Part shown: positions 12,370-24,019 of the stretch, in pieces
Layout: each line of letters opens with the position of its first letter
How positions within the stretch are numbered: the stretch's first letter is position 1
NCBI GenBank assembly: GCA_964017145.1
Contig: OZ024840.1
Location: forward strand, 1,922,001 to 1,986,000
Length of the DNA stretch: 64,000 nucleotides
DNA from: Agrocybe praecox
Taxonomy: Eukaryota; Basidiomycota; Agaricomycetes; Agaricales; Agrocybaceae
Direction of reading: 5' to 3'
Position numbers and translations under genes: made by a program
Notes under the pieces: generated by a model
Database searches by the model: none
What the model saw: only the letters and a program-made list of their open reading frames with translations
Told to the model about the DNA's origin: nothing

Positions 12370-13724
12370 TCAATCGATTTTCAAGCTCCAATCCTTTTCG
12401 ACGATGTCGTTCTCCGAACTGACAATCAGTTCGATCGACCAGATAACCAGGGTGAAAAAGATGTTCATCCATCTCCACCATATTTGAGATGAACGGTCGA
12501 GTACTAAACACCAGTAAGATAAAGCCGAAAGAAAGAGACATCTCAAGTACTCACATAAAAGATGCGAATACACGGTTATGAAAATCGACTGTCTGTAGGT
12601 TAACAGCAATCTTGTTAATATTGACGTCTATTGAAACATAGTGAGTCGTGGCCAAACCAATTTTAACGCTTTAGGCTTACCGGTCGATCACTCAATGTGG
12701 CATCAACACCCTCTTCTGATTCCCAACTGTCAGCTCCAATAGTAGGAAGAATTCCGGAGGCCAAGTGGAGGATAGTAAGGCGATAGAGCAATGCAATAAG
12801 AACTGGCTTAGGCAGCGTGTTGATGATGAAATTTAATAAGGTTTGGAAGTGTGGCAAAATGTTAGGCAGGAGAGGCGCACTGTAAGAGTATGAGCTGAGC
12901 ACAATTTGACAGAAGCCCAAATAGACTTACTAAGATGATGCAGGGTCAGTAAATGATTTTTGGTCAAACCCACATAACCAAACATTATAGGCAATGAAGA
13001 CAGCCAATCCAGATGATTCGATGATGTTCGTGCGGCGTAAAACGAAGCCGATAGTTGTGAGGAACAGAAACGCCGTTATGGCGACTCCTAATAAAGTGGA
13101 AGAGAGGGGCGATGACGCAGCAGTCGGATATGACTTCATGGGACTAAATTAGCCTTGCGGAGAGCAAGCAGCATAGACATATAAATTACTCACATCAACT
13201 ATCCACCATGCAGAGGCAACATATGCAATGGAGGTTGCGATTAAAAGACCAAACTGATAAACTTCTCCTCTGACAACAAGCCTTTTCCCTTCTTGACCCA
13301 ACTTCTGCACGACCAGCAGACTCGACAAACCTTCCATTGCGATAAATAGAGGTCCTGATAGCGTAAGGAGGGTCCCCCACCATTCCGCAGAATTGGTGAG
13401 CCAAGGATTAGGAGAGGAAGAAAAAACGTTGAAGCAGACTAGAAGGAGGAACGGGTGCATTGGTACTTGCAGCACGGTCAACGATTGCGAGGGCCAAAAA
13501 AGGCTCAAGGTTCCGTGAACGAGAGAATGTACAGTCAACATAAGTGATAATAGGAGAAAAGCCTGGTTAGAAATGGTGGCCAAAGTCAGAGGAAGGAAGA
13601 TAAGGATTTGAAGAGCTGTAGACAGCCTTTAGGCAATTAGCTTTGGATAAAACGTCCTTCAATAAGACAAGTGTGCGCACCTTGCTGTATTGAAGATAGC
13701 GCTCCAGATAAACCATGGATTCAT
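12370..13724 (-). CDS. ICE2: ER membrane protein ICE2
   Basis: Polytopic membrane protein of the ICE2 family, linked in yeast to cortical ER inheritance and ER/lipid-droplet homeostasis. The start chosen is ATG 13724 (MNPWFIWSAIFNTAR), because this frame splices into LQILIFLPLTLATISNQAFL and the following hydrophobic segments. Markers include NPWLTNSAEWWGTLLTLSGP, FIAMEGLSSLLVVQKLGQ, GEVYQFGLLIATSIAYVASA, and GFVLRRTNIIESSGLAVFIA. The protein ends in a transmembrane helix IWWRWMNIFFTLVIWSIEL and the tail SLKID. I count about eight to ten hydrophobic segments. A different frame of the last exon (stop at 12344) was rejected because it loses the final helix. The upstream ATG at 13860 does not splice in frame. 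Confidence 0.85.
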
Positions 13725-14174
13725 CTTGCTTTAAATGAGGATGAATAGCAAAAGTAGGTGGCTTGTCGCAGGGTATGATACCGCTCACTGCTGCCACACT
13801 GAGCCTGAGCCTTGCACAAACACTACAGAACCGAACCACGACCAATCTAGAACGTGACATGTTATGTTACGTGAACGTGACACTATATGGGCTTAGCGCT
13901 TAGTCCCTATTCACTATTCGCAACCTAATCGCTAGAACGAAGTCGAAACAAATGGTACGTGATAAATCCATTATAATGATATTAAAATTGCATATAGATG
14001 TAAGAAAAAAATTACAATACAGTAGAATGGAATATTTTACAGGAATGCGAGGTGGGAATCAAATTGCGCGGAAAACAAAAAGGAGTATACTAAGGTATAC
14101 AGGAAAGCAAAACGACGAAGATCAGAAAGAAAAACAGGAGAAATCCTTGAAAAGACGTCTAGCAAGGAAAGATA
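13725..14174. other. Intergenic between DUG3 stop and ICE2 start
   Basis: 450 bp between two minus-strand genes. It contains the ICE2 promoter/5' UTR and, further right, the DUG3 3' UTR, with very A-rich sequence at 13980-14150. No recognisable gene. Confidence 0.4.
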
Positions 14175-15762
14175 TCAATGCGTTTGCACCATACGTCTAC
14201 TACTCTTGGGTTTTGCTTCAACGATTTTGCGGCTTGTAGGGTTAAGAAGACCCTTCTCTTGAGCAAACTCTGTCTTCCGGGTGAGAGCAGCAGGATCAGA
14301 CGGAGGCACGTAGAATTTGTCTTTGATAGGTATCTGAAGGAGGTTCATCTTTGGGGTGATTACAACCATGTGATTGGTCTTGATTTCCATCCAATCCGCT
14401 AGAAGCCAGTCAGTCAATGCCGCTTCATAGGAATGAACCTATCTTGTGACATACCTCGCTCGAATGTCAACGGTTCACTAGCAATCTTTGGGAATTCGTC
14501 AGTTTTTGAGCCTGAACGAATGAGTGGCAGTTAACGTACCATGATGATGTTCTCTCGCTTGTCAGTTTTTGACATTTTATAGTGACCGCCCTCAGCATAT
14601 TCGCTAAATTCTGTCCCTGACGAGAACCACTAGCAATGTGTAATGGTTGAGTGAGTTTTTATTAGATGTATTGACGTGACCATACCAAAGACGCTGCCTC
14701 GTCTGTCTTCGAGGAAATATACCGTGTTACAACAACGCTTTCTCCGTCTGTGACGCAGAAATTCATCAAGCTGGGCTGCAGAGTTAAGGTCAGTCTCATC
14801 CCTAAGACGACATCGGAGAGAGGTAGGCAGGACACACTTCGGTGATATTATACTCTTCGGCATAACTGTTCAATGTCGCAATTGTGTCAACCATGGCCTT
14901 TCGTAGTATTTCGGAAGTAAACGACCGAGCATTGCAATCGGGAAGCTACGTAGCGGTCTTATCAGCCTTGTTACAGATAACGCAATTAAATGAAACACGT
15001 ACCTTTGATAATAGAAGTGCGAATGCCCATTCCGAGTCTTGAACTTTTCAGGACAAACCTCATAAACGAGACAAGCTGCATCAACACACCTGTATTTCCT
15101 TGAACCATGTCAAACGCAGCATCCGGAAGATCCTTCTGCAGCCGCCGTTTTATTGTTTGGAATTCTGCGATTCCTCCATTATGCATGAACATGAGTTTTC
15201 CGTGAACGAAAGGGTGGCAATTGTCCAACGACAGAGATCCGGCCGTTGTCGCGCGCACATGCCCACTACACGATGGAAGTCGATTCAGTTCGAACTGCCG
15301 TAAAGAAAGTAAAAGGGAAGACCAACAAGACTAGTGGTGACTTGATCTTTTCAGCCAGTCGAGTGAGGTTGACGTTATTCCAGGCCTGCAGTGATATTCA
15401 GGATGAAGCAAAAGCGAGCTAAAAGACCAACGCACTGGTGTCACTGAAGTAAAGATACAAGGCTGACTTCCGAGCTCTTCGTCGTAGACAGAGTCATACC
15501 AACCTGAACTCAGAGATGAGAATAGACACGCAAATGGCCTGCAGTAAGTACAACGCACCAACGCCGAACCCATCACCGTTCATAGGTCTCCTCCTGTCTA
15601 GCCGTAGGCGAGAATCAAACGCTTGGTTTATGATTGAATGGCATGGTCGTGTTAGCAGCTATAGAAGAGCAAGTGAGTAGGGAATACGAAATGGCCCCAC
15701 AGATGACATACATGGGACAGCTGGACTGGTGAAGTTCCTTTGTAAATCACGAAGCGGCACAT
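14175..15762 (-). CDS. DUG3: Class II glutamine amidotransferase DUG3
   Basis: Ntn-type glutamine amidotransferase of the DUG3/YafJ group, the subunit that acts with Dug2 in cytosolic glutathione degradation. The start MCRFVIYKG places Cys2 as the N-terminal nucleophile, as the family requires. Other markers are LLTRPCHSIINQAF, RPMNGDGFGVGW, SPLVFAHVRAT-like sequence split by an intron, the NCHPFVHGKLMFMHNGGI motif, and GNTDSEW-type spacing after MVQGN. Near the end come KTDKRENIIM, SEPLTF and WMEIKTNHMVVI. About eight exons. ATG is at 15760-15762 and TGA at 14175-14177. No Dug2 partner lies in the window. Confidence 0.92.
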
Positions 15763-16038
15763 AGTTAGCCAGTGTTGAGGGATATGAAATAAGAAAGGAG
15801 TTGAGAGTCAAATAGAAAGGTGTGCATGACTCGATGTAAATTTCGGATGTCGTGTCGCCATATTACGTGCGATCGTGCAAACCAAGTAAAATGCTGACCC
15901 GTCAGATGGCTTGGCAATTTTATTTACTTACTCTGTTCGGCTCTCCCCATTAACTTTCCAATTCCCCGGATTAGCTCTCGGCTATTATTGGATATCTCAT
16001 TACGATTACAAAACAGTACAGGTGCTAGTCTTTTCTTT

Positions 16039-17963
16039 TTACATCAGTTTAGGGAGGAATTCTGCTGGACGTCTGGATGCATCACCTCCCGCTTCGTCGT
16101 AAACAAGTCCAGCCACACGGAAGGCAAGCTCTGTTCGAAATAAGTTAATTTTGGTCTAGACGGGGAACCGAAGTACTTGCCATCAGCTTGAGTCTTCAAT
16201 GCTGCTTCCGCGTACACACGTACGACATCTTCTGTGCCACTAGGTCGAACGAATGAACGACCACCTTCGTATCTCAGCACGAGTTCGTCGATCTTCGCTT
16301 GGAGTCCAGGAGGGCTTACAAGACGACGCTCAGCATCTTCCGTCTTGAAGGCATTCCTATCCCCAACAACTACTTTGACCAGCCTGTTTGGCAGGTCTGC
16401 GTACAAAGAATTCCATTCTGTTCCGGCGTAGGACTTGTGAGCGAGCACGACTTCTACAAGAAGCATGTCCGACAAGGCATCCCCGACAGTCTGGTTAATC
16501 AATTGAGTCAAATTGATCAAATGGTTCAAAGCTGTCGATTGCGCAGGAGTAGAAGGCTCATATTTGGCGAAAGTTTCTTGGGTTGGTTGGGAGAAAAGTA
16601 CTGTGCCGTGACCGTTTGCTTCAAAGTATACACCGATATCGTAGTGTGCTGCTGCGTGGTGGAGATGCTTTACTCCTGTCGGCACGCATTTTACTGGTAG
16701 GCGCTAAAATTTTGGAGGTGACTATTCTGTCTGTATGTTTACTAAAATTCACATACCTCTGCAAGATATTTGGTGGAAGCACCGTTGGCATAAGCAGTCT
16801 GTACCACTCCAACCTTGACTTCAGAATCTAGACCAGCAAGTTTGACGAGCTCAACAATAAATGCTGCGACTAACGTCGCAATTTTATCGCCGTCCAGCAT
16901 ATGGAACTGCCCGCGTTCGTCCAAGAAATAGTACATGAGGCGATCCGCGTCTCCATCTAGACTGCAGGCTCGCTGACCTGGTTTTAGACCATTGACCAAA
17001 CTTGGGGGTAGTTTCTGCTGAGTCTTGACATAATCTGCGCCACAGGCATGATTTAGAACCCCGGGTGTTGTGATGTCCGTGTTCTCCAAAATCAACGGTA
17101 AGGAGTCTCCGAGGTATGTAACTAATTTCGCTGCGGCTGATGCACCGACGCCGTTAGCGCAATCTATGATGAGAGCTTCGGGTTTAGTCTTGCCAGTCTG
17201 TTTGAATCGCCGTGAATATGACTACGCAAGGTTTGAAAGTTGTACGCACGACAAGTTTTTTGAAAGATTCACTGAGCTTGGTATAATATCCGTCTTCTGA
17301 ATCGTCACCATAACTATCTTTAGTACCCTTGGTATTGATAGCCTTGACGAGATAGTGAAGGATAGGGGTAGTGGTGACCCCGCCGTCGCGTGCTTCCACG
17401 CCCAGGGCCTTGAATCCATCTTCCAAAGCTGATATAAGAGCGGGTCCAGAAGGGCGAGTATCTCGTGCATATACTACTCGCGCTGGTTTGGAAAGATCGA
17501 TCTTAGCGCTCTTTACAACGGAGTCTAGGGCCTCTAGCAAGGCATCGGTGGTAGGAGCGTTAGCAACAACTGTAGCATGAGCTTCCCAGGATGCTTCAAG
17601 CATTTCTCCACGAGGATCGACCAGTTTGACACCGTTATCCTGAAGGTTGGACGCGTTAGATGGACGTTATCTATGGAAGACCAGACGAACTTCTTCCGGA
17701 TTGTGAGAGGCGGTGACCATCACGCCTATAGTCTTTCCATCCAACTTTTTGCTGCGCAGTCCAGCGAGTATTCCAACACGGAATATAACTGAGTCCAATG
17801 TACTTCCTCTATCAAAGAGATCAGATCCAAAGAAAAGAGAGGATACATAAAATTCCACAAACAGTGTTCTGAATCCAGCTGTTCCATACTGAAAGTGCAG
17901 CTCAGTTGGCTTAGGATGAGCGTTCGAAAAGGACTTTATGGCTTGGATGGGAAGATTTGACAT
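16039..17963 (-). CDS. PCM1: Phosphoacetylglucosamine mutase
   Basis: Alpha-D-phosphohexomutase converting GlcNAc-6-P to GlcNAc-1-P for UDP-GlcNAc, hence chitin, N-glycans and GPI anchors. Order of motifs: [10 protein letters not shown], the active-site serine loop VTASHNPEE then DNGVKLVDP, and [18 protein letters not shown]. Next come [30 protein letters not shown], the metal loop [13 protein letters not shown], an ANGHGT sugar-binding segment, and the phosphate loop [19 protein letters not shown]. The C-terminus ends near [14 protein letters not shown]. Start at 17963 (MSNLPIQ, A at -3) is preferred; an in-frame upstream ATG at 17990 would add nine residues. It is divergent from SEC17. Confidence 0.95.
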
Positions 17964-18133
17964 GGTTGTTGTCGAGAATGAAAAACTCATGCACACAACG
18001 ATATTTAGTATGCTTTTTTATAGAACAACATCTGACGTAGTTAACTGGACTAGGGGCACATGACTCCTTATTCGGGCTCAAACCTGTGTCACGCAGCCTC
18101 TCTTTCTTTACCTTCCTCTCCTCGACATCATAC
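17964..18133. promoter_or_regulatory. Shared divergent promoter PCM1 / SEC17
   Basis: About 170 bp between divergent start codons (143 bp if the upstream PCM1 ATG is used). It carries a TGACGT-like sequence near 18032 and a pyrimidine-rich stretch just before the SEC17 ATG. This is positional inference only. Confidence 0.4.
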
Positions 18134-19155
18134 ATGCCTTCCAAGTCGCCTGCCCAAACCCTTCTGGAGAAGGCCGATAAGAAAGCCAATTCATCAACAG
18201 GATGGTTTTCATCTGCCGCAACCAAGTACGAGGAAGCAGGTGATCTCTATCAGCAAGCTGCCAACTCGTTCAAGATCGAGAAACTATTCAAAGAGGCCGG
18301 TGACTCCTTTGCTCGGGAGGCCGAGTGCAGGGAACTATGCAAGGAAGAGAATGAAGCTGCAAACGCATGGTGGAATGCTGCCAAGTCTTACAAGAGGGGC
18401 TTCCCTGACCGTAGGTTGCATCGTAGAGTAGCTGGGGAAAGGAGCTGATTAAACTGCCAGTCGCTATCCAGGCTTTGACGCAGACCATTGTTCATCTTAC
18501 CAAGGGTGGGCGCTTCAGGCAAGCAGCTGATAGGGAGAAAGAAATTGGGCAGATTTACCTACAAGAGAGTGGCGATTTACGCAAGGCTTGTGAGAGTTTC
18601 GAGAGGGCTGGAGATTGGTATCAACAGGAAGATGCTGCGGCGTAAGTCTAACAATTTGTTATTCCAACATGCACTGATAAAATGATTTCAGGACAGCCAA
18701 TGCTTGCTTCAAGGACGCAGCCGATCTTCATGCAGAGCTTGAAGAGTACCCACAAGCCATTGCACGTTACGAACAAGTAGCCGACCAATCTCTTTCCTCT
18801 GCACTTACGAAATACAGTGTTAAAGAATATTGGCTAAAGTCGACACTATGTGCTCTTGCGATGAATGTGTGTAAATACCCTGTCCCTGGAAAGAATTCGT
18901 TGCTGATTCTCCGAATAGGATACCGTAACAGCGAAACGAAACATGCAGAAATACTCCAACCAGGATGTGGCTTTCAACTCGACAAGGGAAGCCAAGTTCG
19001 CCCTTGCTTTGATTGAGGCTTCTGAAGGAGGAGACCTTGAAGCATTCACCGGGGCAGTCTATGAGTTTGATCAAGTCACCAAGCTTGACAACTGGAAAAC
19101 GAATATTCTGCTCAAAATCAAGCGATCATTCCAAGAGGAGCCAGGTCTTACTTAG
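18134..19155 (+). CDS. SEC17: Alpha-SNAP (Sec17), SNARE disassembly adaptor
   Basis: Cytosolic adaptor that recruits NSF/Sec18 to SNARE complexes. TPR-like helical repeats run the full length: LEKADKKAN, GWFSSAATKYEEAGDLY, AANSFKIEKLFKEAGDSF, and EAANAWWNAAKSYKRG. Further along are TQTIVHLTKGGRFRQAADR, KEIGQIYLQESGDLRKACES and FERAGDWYQQEDA, then KDAADLHAELEEYPQAIARY and LIEASEGGDLEAF. The C-terminal DNWKTNILLKIKRSFQEE is the conserved NSF-contact end. Four exons; the start ATG at 18134 gives MPSKSPAQTLLEKA. Length about 290 residues, as expected. Confidence 0.96.
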
Positions 19156-19348
19156 TTATATCAACAATTTATCATAGGGTATTTTTCCAAATATTATTGA
19201 GCGCGTATCCATTGCACACGTTGCGCTGCTCCCACGCCGGTGATTCTGTAGAGTCAGAAATAGACTTGGTTATGATCGAATAACACGTCAACATTTAAAC
19301 GCTAGGGGAATCCCAGTCCCAACCAACTCTCCTCGTATCCATCTTGTC

Positions 19349-20535
19349 ATGCGCGTCCTATACGCCTTTTTCTTATACGCCTTTCATTCCATTTATTCAT
19401 TTATTCTTGCCGTGCATTCGTTCTGGAAACGCCATTCCGATCCCGCTCCGCAGCCACTTCGCTCAACAAGGCAGCGCATACCAAAACACCTCGCGATAGT
19501 TTTTGCTGTAGAACCTACAGTCCTAGAACAAAGGGCAAAAGAGATCCTGATAGAAAGCATAGTAGATGCCGTCTCATGGTCCCGTGCTGTTGGTGTGAAG
19601 AAGTTGACAGTATATGAAGAGAATGGTGCGTCATAGGCCTTGACTGATTTTCTACAACCCGTTTGACCTTTGCGAAAAGACCTACTTTCCACATGTCTGG
19701 ACGGTATCCGCGAACTCTTACCAACTTATGGTCACGACACCGAATCGAGCGATTCCGATACCGAGTATCCGATTACGCCTCCACCATCGGACTACTCAGA
19801 ATCACGTCCTCTTTCGCCTGTTCGCAGTTTGCAGAATATCATCCCGGTACATACACTCGCCATCTCAAGTCGCAAACCCGAAGCAGATACTTCTGGAAGA
19901 AAGAACTTGCATAAAAGGCACAAAAGTGAGTTCCTCTGGAAAGAGTCCAATAGGCCAGCACTCATACATTTCTGTCATTTCATTTCAATATAGACCTCGA
20001 CAAAAATATCCCAAAAGATGATCTTCTTCTTTGCCTGGCTTCGAGAAAATCATCTACGCCCGCTATTGCACAGGCTGCCACAGCCCTTGCGCGAGTCCGC
20101 AGGAATCAATCACGCCAGAGCATCCGTTCTTTGTCTGTCGCTGAACTTGACCAAATTCTAGAAGGTGATCTCTTATTTATGGGTTTGCTAATGTTAGTCT
20201 TCTAAACGTGATTTTAAATAGATGAGGATGGATTTTCATCACCCGACTTCATGATCATCCATCCCATTGAATCCTTCCCCTCGCCTCCGGCACCTCCTGA
20301 ACTCCACGGCTTCCCGCCGTGGCATATCAGGCTGACCGAAATATGGTGGGTCTTGCTATTTATTCCAGAGTCTTAGATATCCTGACTTGCTCTAAGCCTA
20401 AACCGTCCCTACAAACCCGCTTTGCGAAAATGGCTTGGTCTGTATTCGGCCCCACCGCCTCTGCCATTAGATGAAGTATCCTTTAGAGCTGCGTTAGATG
20501 AGTTCTCCTCAGCTGAGATGCGTTTCGGGAAATGA
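19349..20535 (+). CDS. NUS1: NUS1 / Nogo-B receptor-type subunit of dehydrodolichyl diphosphate synthase
   Basis: Non-catalytic cis-prenyltransferase partner (with Rer2/Srt1) in dolichol synthesis at the ER. An N-terminal hydrophobic helix (LYAFFLYAFHSIYSFILAV) anchors it. The cis-PT-like fold then shows RIPKHLAIVFAVE, DAVSWSRAVGVKKLTVYEE, a DDLLLCLASRKSSTPAIAQA segment, DFMIIHPIE and FPPWHIRLTEI. The protein ends RFGK, matching the C-terminal RxG motif that NUS1 homologues contribute to the shared active site. A Ser/Pro-rich insert (about 19730-19860: ESSDSDTEYPITPPPSDYSE) sits between strands and looks disordered. Four introns. ATG is at 19349, TGA at 20533-20535. Confidence 0.9.
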
Positions 20536-21154
20536 TGTATACACGTTCTCCACACCACACGTCCTTACCATATATTCACAAAATGCGATGACAAGGCTAT
20601 GTTCTTGTATACTTTGTATGTAAGTATATAGTACTATTTATTGGTATAATTAATCAAAAGATCATGTTATCCTTGAAGCCATCTTGCCGTTTTGCCCCAC
20701 GGGTGTTGCCCCCATTCACATTTCCTGTTTCCAAAGATCATGATGGAGTTTCGGCCAATTTCCCAGTCCGATGTTGCAGGAATCAGATGTAGATACACGC
20801 TCCCGGAATCTGTGTGCGTAATTCATTTTGGTATAGGCGCCAGGATAGACTTAGGGCTATGAGGGGTAAGCACAGAGCCAAATAAAGATAGGTAACCACG
20901 GACTCACTGGTGGCGATGCAAAACTTGCGCGTGAAAGTCCATCTTTGTTTATGCAGTTACAGCAGTTACTCGGGTCGTGTGTGTGATTCGTGGATCAGCC
21001 GGAATCATACCTAGATAGATCCTTCTCCGTCCCGGTCGTAACTTTGGTTCTTTAAGAGATGGATTGTTTGACAGACTCCTGGGCATATATATAGCATCCA
21101 GTTGCAGAGTATTTTGCCCTACATCCCTTGCTTGACCTCATCTTACAGATAACT
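20536..21154. other. Intergenic, NUS1 to DUF2235 gene
   Basis: About 620 bp containing the NUS1 3' UTR (AT-rich near 20620-20660) and the promoter of the next gene. A long reading frame on the minus strand at 21052-21432 is a shadow of the DUF2235 first exon. No other gene seen. Confidence 0.4.
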
Positions 21155-23622
21155 ATGCAATCATCCCCCGTCGATGTCGAGTCCAACACGGTGCCTAGCA
21201 CCTCTATGCTTCTACAGTCAGCCGAGCCAGCTCCAGAACGGTCAAGTCCTTCAAGGTCCCCACGAAGATTACACACCGAGGCGCAAACAGACAAAGCCAA
21301 ACCACCCAAGAGAATTGTCGTCTTCTGTGATGGGTGAGTAGAGCGAGGACTCCTTGCTGTGGCGTGACGGTCAGCGTCGTCGGACTTCAATCTAACTTGT
21401 ATCTCCGCTTTCGATGAACAAGGACCTGGCAAGATGGTTTGTCTGCAAAACGCAGCCTTTACACTAATGTCCTAGTAAGCCGCTTTCGAATTTTTATTTT
21501 ATGCATTTTTACTCAACCGCGGGTACCTTTAGCGCCTATCAAGAGCGGTAAATTATCACGATGAACGCGACGGCAAGAACATACCGCAGATCGTATTTTA
21601 CCAACCAGGTGTCGGGACTGGTGGAAATCTTTACTCCGAATATGTTGAAGGTATGCATTTCGGCGTCATTTCTATCAAGTTTGGGCTAATGCACGAGCCC
21701 TAAATAGGAGCAACCGGCGCATCTCTAGGTGCGTATTTGAATCCCTCCTACTCTGGCATGATCAATATAATGATGGCCTGTTTTGTAGCCGAGAAAGTGG
21801 AGAATGCTTACGGATTTATTGCCCAGTAAGAATTGGGCCAATTCAACCCAATATTTCTGAAACTCTAACGGGCAATTACTTAGAAATTACTTTCCCGGCG
21901 ATGAGATCTTCCTCTTTGGTTTCTCAAGGGTATGCTAAACTTCAATTCCCCTTCTTCCTTCTTAGCTAACTTGAGCTGCAGGGCGCATACACCGCTCGTA
22001 TGGTTGCAACGTTTATTGTATGAGCATTTTGTATATTTTTGCTTCTCATCTCTAATTTTTTAATTCGTTGCTAGGGCGAAATTGGTGTACTCGATCGAAA
22101 GGACATGGACCACTTTAGCAGCATATTCATTGATTATCAAACCCTTGGTAAAACAAGCGATGTGGATGGTATGTATTGCACATTTGAGAACTTCTGTCTG
22201 AGAAGACTAACTCATAACTCATAATAGAAAAGCAGAAATTAGAAGAGAAACTTGCACGCTGGCGCGATTCAAAAGCGCACGGTAAACAGCGCGTAGATGT
22301 CGATAATGACAAGTTCTCAATCAAGTGCGTGCACAGTATGGTCTTCCTTGTAAATTTAACTGACATTGATGTAGGTGTTTGGGTGTTTGGGACACTGTCG
22401 GGGCCATTGGTCTTCCTGAAGAACTCATGATGCCGAAGAAGACAACTAGTCTTTTCGGCTTCCAAGATCAGTACCTCGGGGAGCATGTAGAACATGCATT
22501 CCAAGCCCTTGCGCTCAATGAAATGCGCGCGGACTTTGTACGTTGCCTTGAACATTCTTGGTTTCTTCAACTGAGGAAGAGTTCCTCAGGCATGCAATAA
22601 GTTCAAACAAACTGAAACCGGGAAGCAGAGAAAGCAGACATTAAAACAGGCGAGCCGACTTTTGCATCACTTTGCTAGAGTATTAATCGTTATTTTTTTT
22701 GGTTATCAGTGCTGGTTTGCAGGTGAGAAATTTTCTACTTAGATGTTGTGTTTGATTCAATGAACGATCCTTCCCGCATCATAGGATCCCACTCAGATGT
22801 ATGTCAATCAAACACTTTACTTTCCAATTTTGCTGATGAAACAATGATAGGTTGGCGGCGGATACCCAGAGCACGACCTATCCGATGTCACTCTTATCTG
22901 GATGGCCGTACGTATTTCTTTGAACCTCTATTTTGCGGTACTGGTATCCTAACCCTCGTATATCAGTCGCAAATTGATTTGTATTTGTCACTCGACACGG
23001 GTTACCTCGAAAGCCTGATTAAACCTGTTGCACCATGGGGGAAACAACAGCCACATGAGTAAGCTTCAACATTGCTCGGTGTACAGACTATCTTGACGAT
23101 TTCTGTATATCTAGCTCTTCGACTGGTATTTTTTTGTTGGCCGACAAAATTCAAAGACCTTTACCAACGGAATCTGATGATCCTGAAACCCACGAATTCA
23201 TTCATCCGTCTGTTTTGGAGCAGTCTAAAGTCGAATCATCTCTCTCGGATAGCGTAGCCAAAGATCCGCGCCTTGTTCATCCATTGACCGATCTCGAGCA
23301 ACAAGTCAAACAACGATGGCCATACCATCCCCAGTCGAAACGAGCACAGGCATATGCGGAGAACTTACTGAAAAAAGAGGAAGAAATGACAGCCCCAACA
23401 GTGACCAAAACTACCTCTTGGTTCCGCACCCTTCTGAGGTCTGTATCAGGGACTCCGCTAACCCAGAAACAGACTATCGACACGGAAACTAAAACGGTGA
23501 AGGTAATTGAGAAGCGCCGATCATTCGGTGGAAACACATTGATTGGGAAGAGTACGACTGTAACAAAGACTCGTACCTCCGTACAGAACGCCCTTGCTCT
23601 AAATGATCCCTCACAGGCATGA
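21155..23622 (+). CDS. DUF2235 alpha/beta-hydrolase-like protein
   Basis: Member of the DUF2235 family (the fold of the T6SS Tle1 phospholipase catalytic domain), common in fungi with mostly unknown substrates. After a Ser/Pro-rich leader (21155-21290) come RIVVFCDG + TWQDG, PQIVFYQPGVGTGG, and GATGASLAEKVENAYGFIAQ. The nucleophile elbow follows (FLFGFSRGAYTARMVA: GxSxG), then KCLGVWDTVGAIGLP and FQALALNEMRADF. CWFAG + SHSDVGGGYPEHDLSDVTL supplies the Asp region. The C-terminal part is variable and charged, ending NALALNDPSQA. The gene is exceptionally intron-rich. It needs one GC-AG intron (donor GC at 22650) and consecutive 13-nt and 14-nt exons (22710-22722, 22785-22798). A lipase or esterase role is family inference. 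Confidence 0.85.
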
Positions 23623-24019
23623 TCTCCATTAAAGTTGCGACTCTTTCTCCTTTCTGAAGATTCAACTCTAGTATAAAAGATGACACCTTCGTAATACTAC
23701 CAAACATATTCATACGGGTATCGTCAATGCTTGGCTTGCATGTACAAGCTATACTAGTAACCTATGCGAACTTTCGGCCATATGTAAATTATTCGATATA
23801 TATATATAGTAACTACATTTTTGTTTCTCCGGGGTCTACTCGACGTCTACTAGTGAGAGATACATGTTCCCAATATGGACAATTTAGCCAAATATAGTTC
23901 CTTCAGTCCTGCTCCAATCTCTCTCGGCTCCCACAAATCAATGTCGCACTTAAACTACAACCACTGAAATCCGCCCATTAACCTGCCGCTCACTCATGCT
24001 GTAAAAACGAGTTGCTGAT
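23623..24019. other. Intergenic
   Basis: About 400 bp, AT-rich with a short TA dinucleotide run near 23797-23808. Presumably the 3' UTR of the DUF2235 gene and promoter of the next gene. Nothing else seen. Confidence 0.4.

Noticed and set aside
12344..12541. Alternative last exon of ICE2 ending HSETK
   Set aside because: That frame destroys the terminal transmembrane helix IWWRWMNIFFTLVIWSIEL, which fits the family.
13952..14239. Lys/Arg-rich plus-strand frame of 95 codons
   Set aside because: Arises from A-rich 3' UTR sequence and overlaps the last exon of DUG3 on the other strand.
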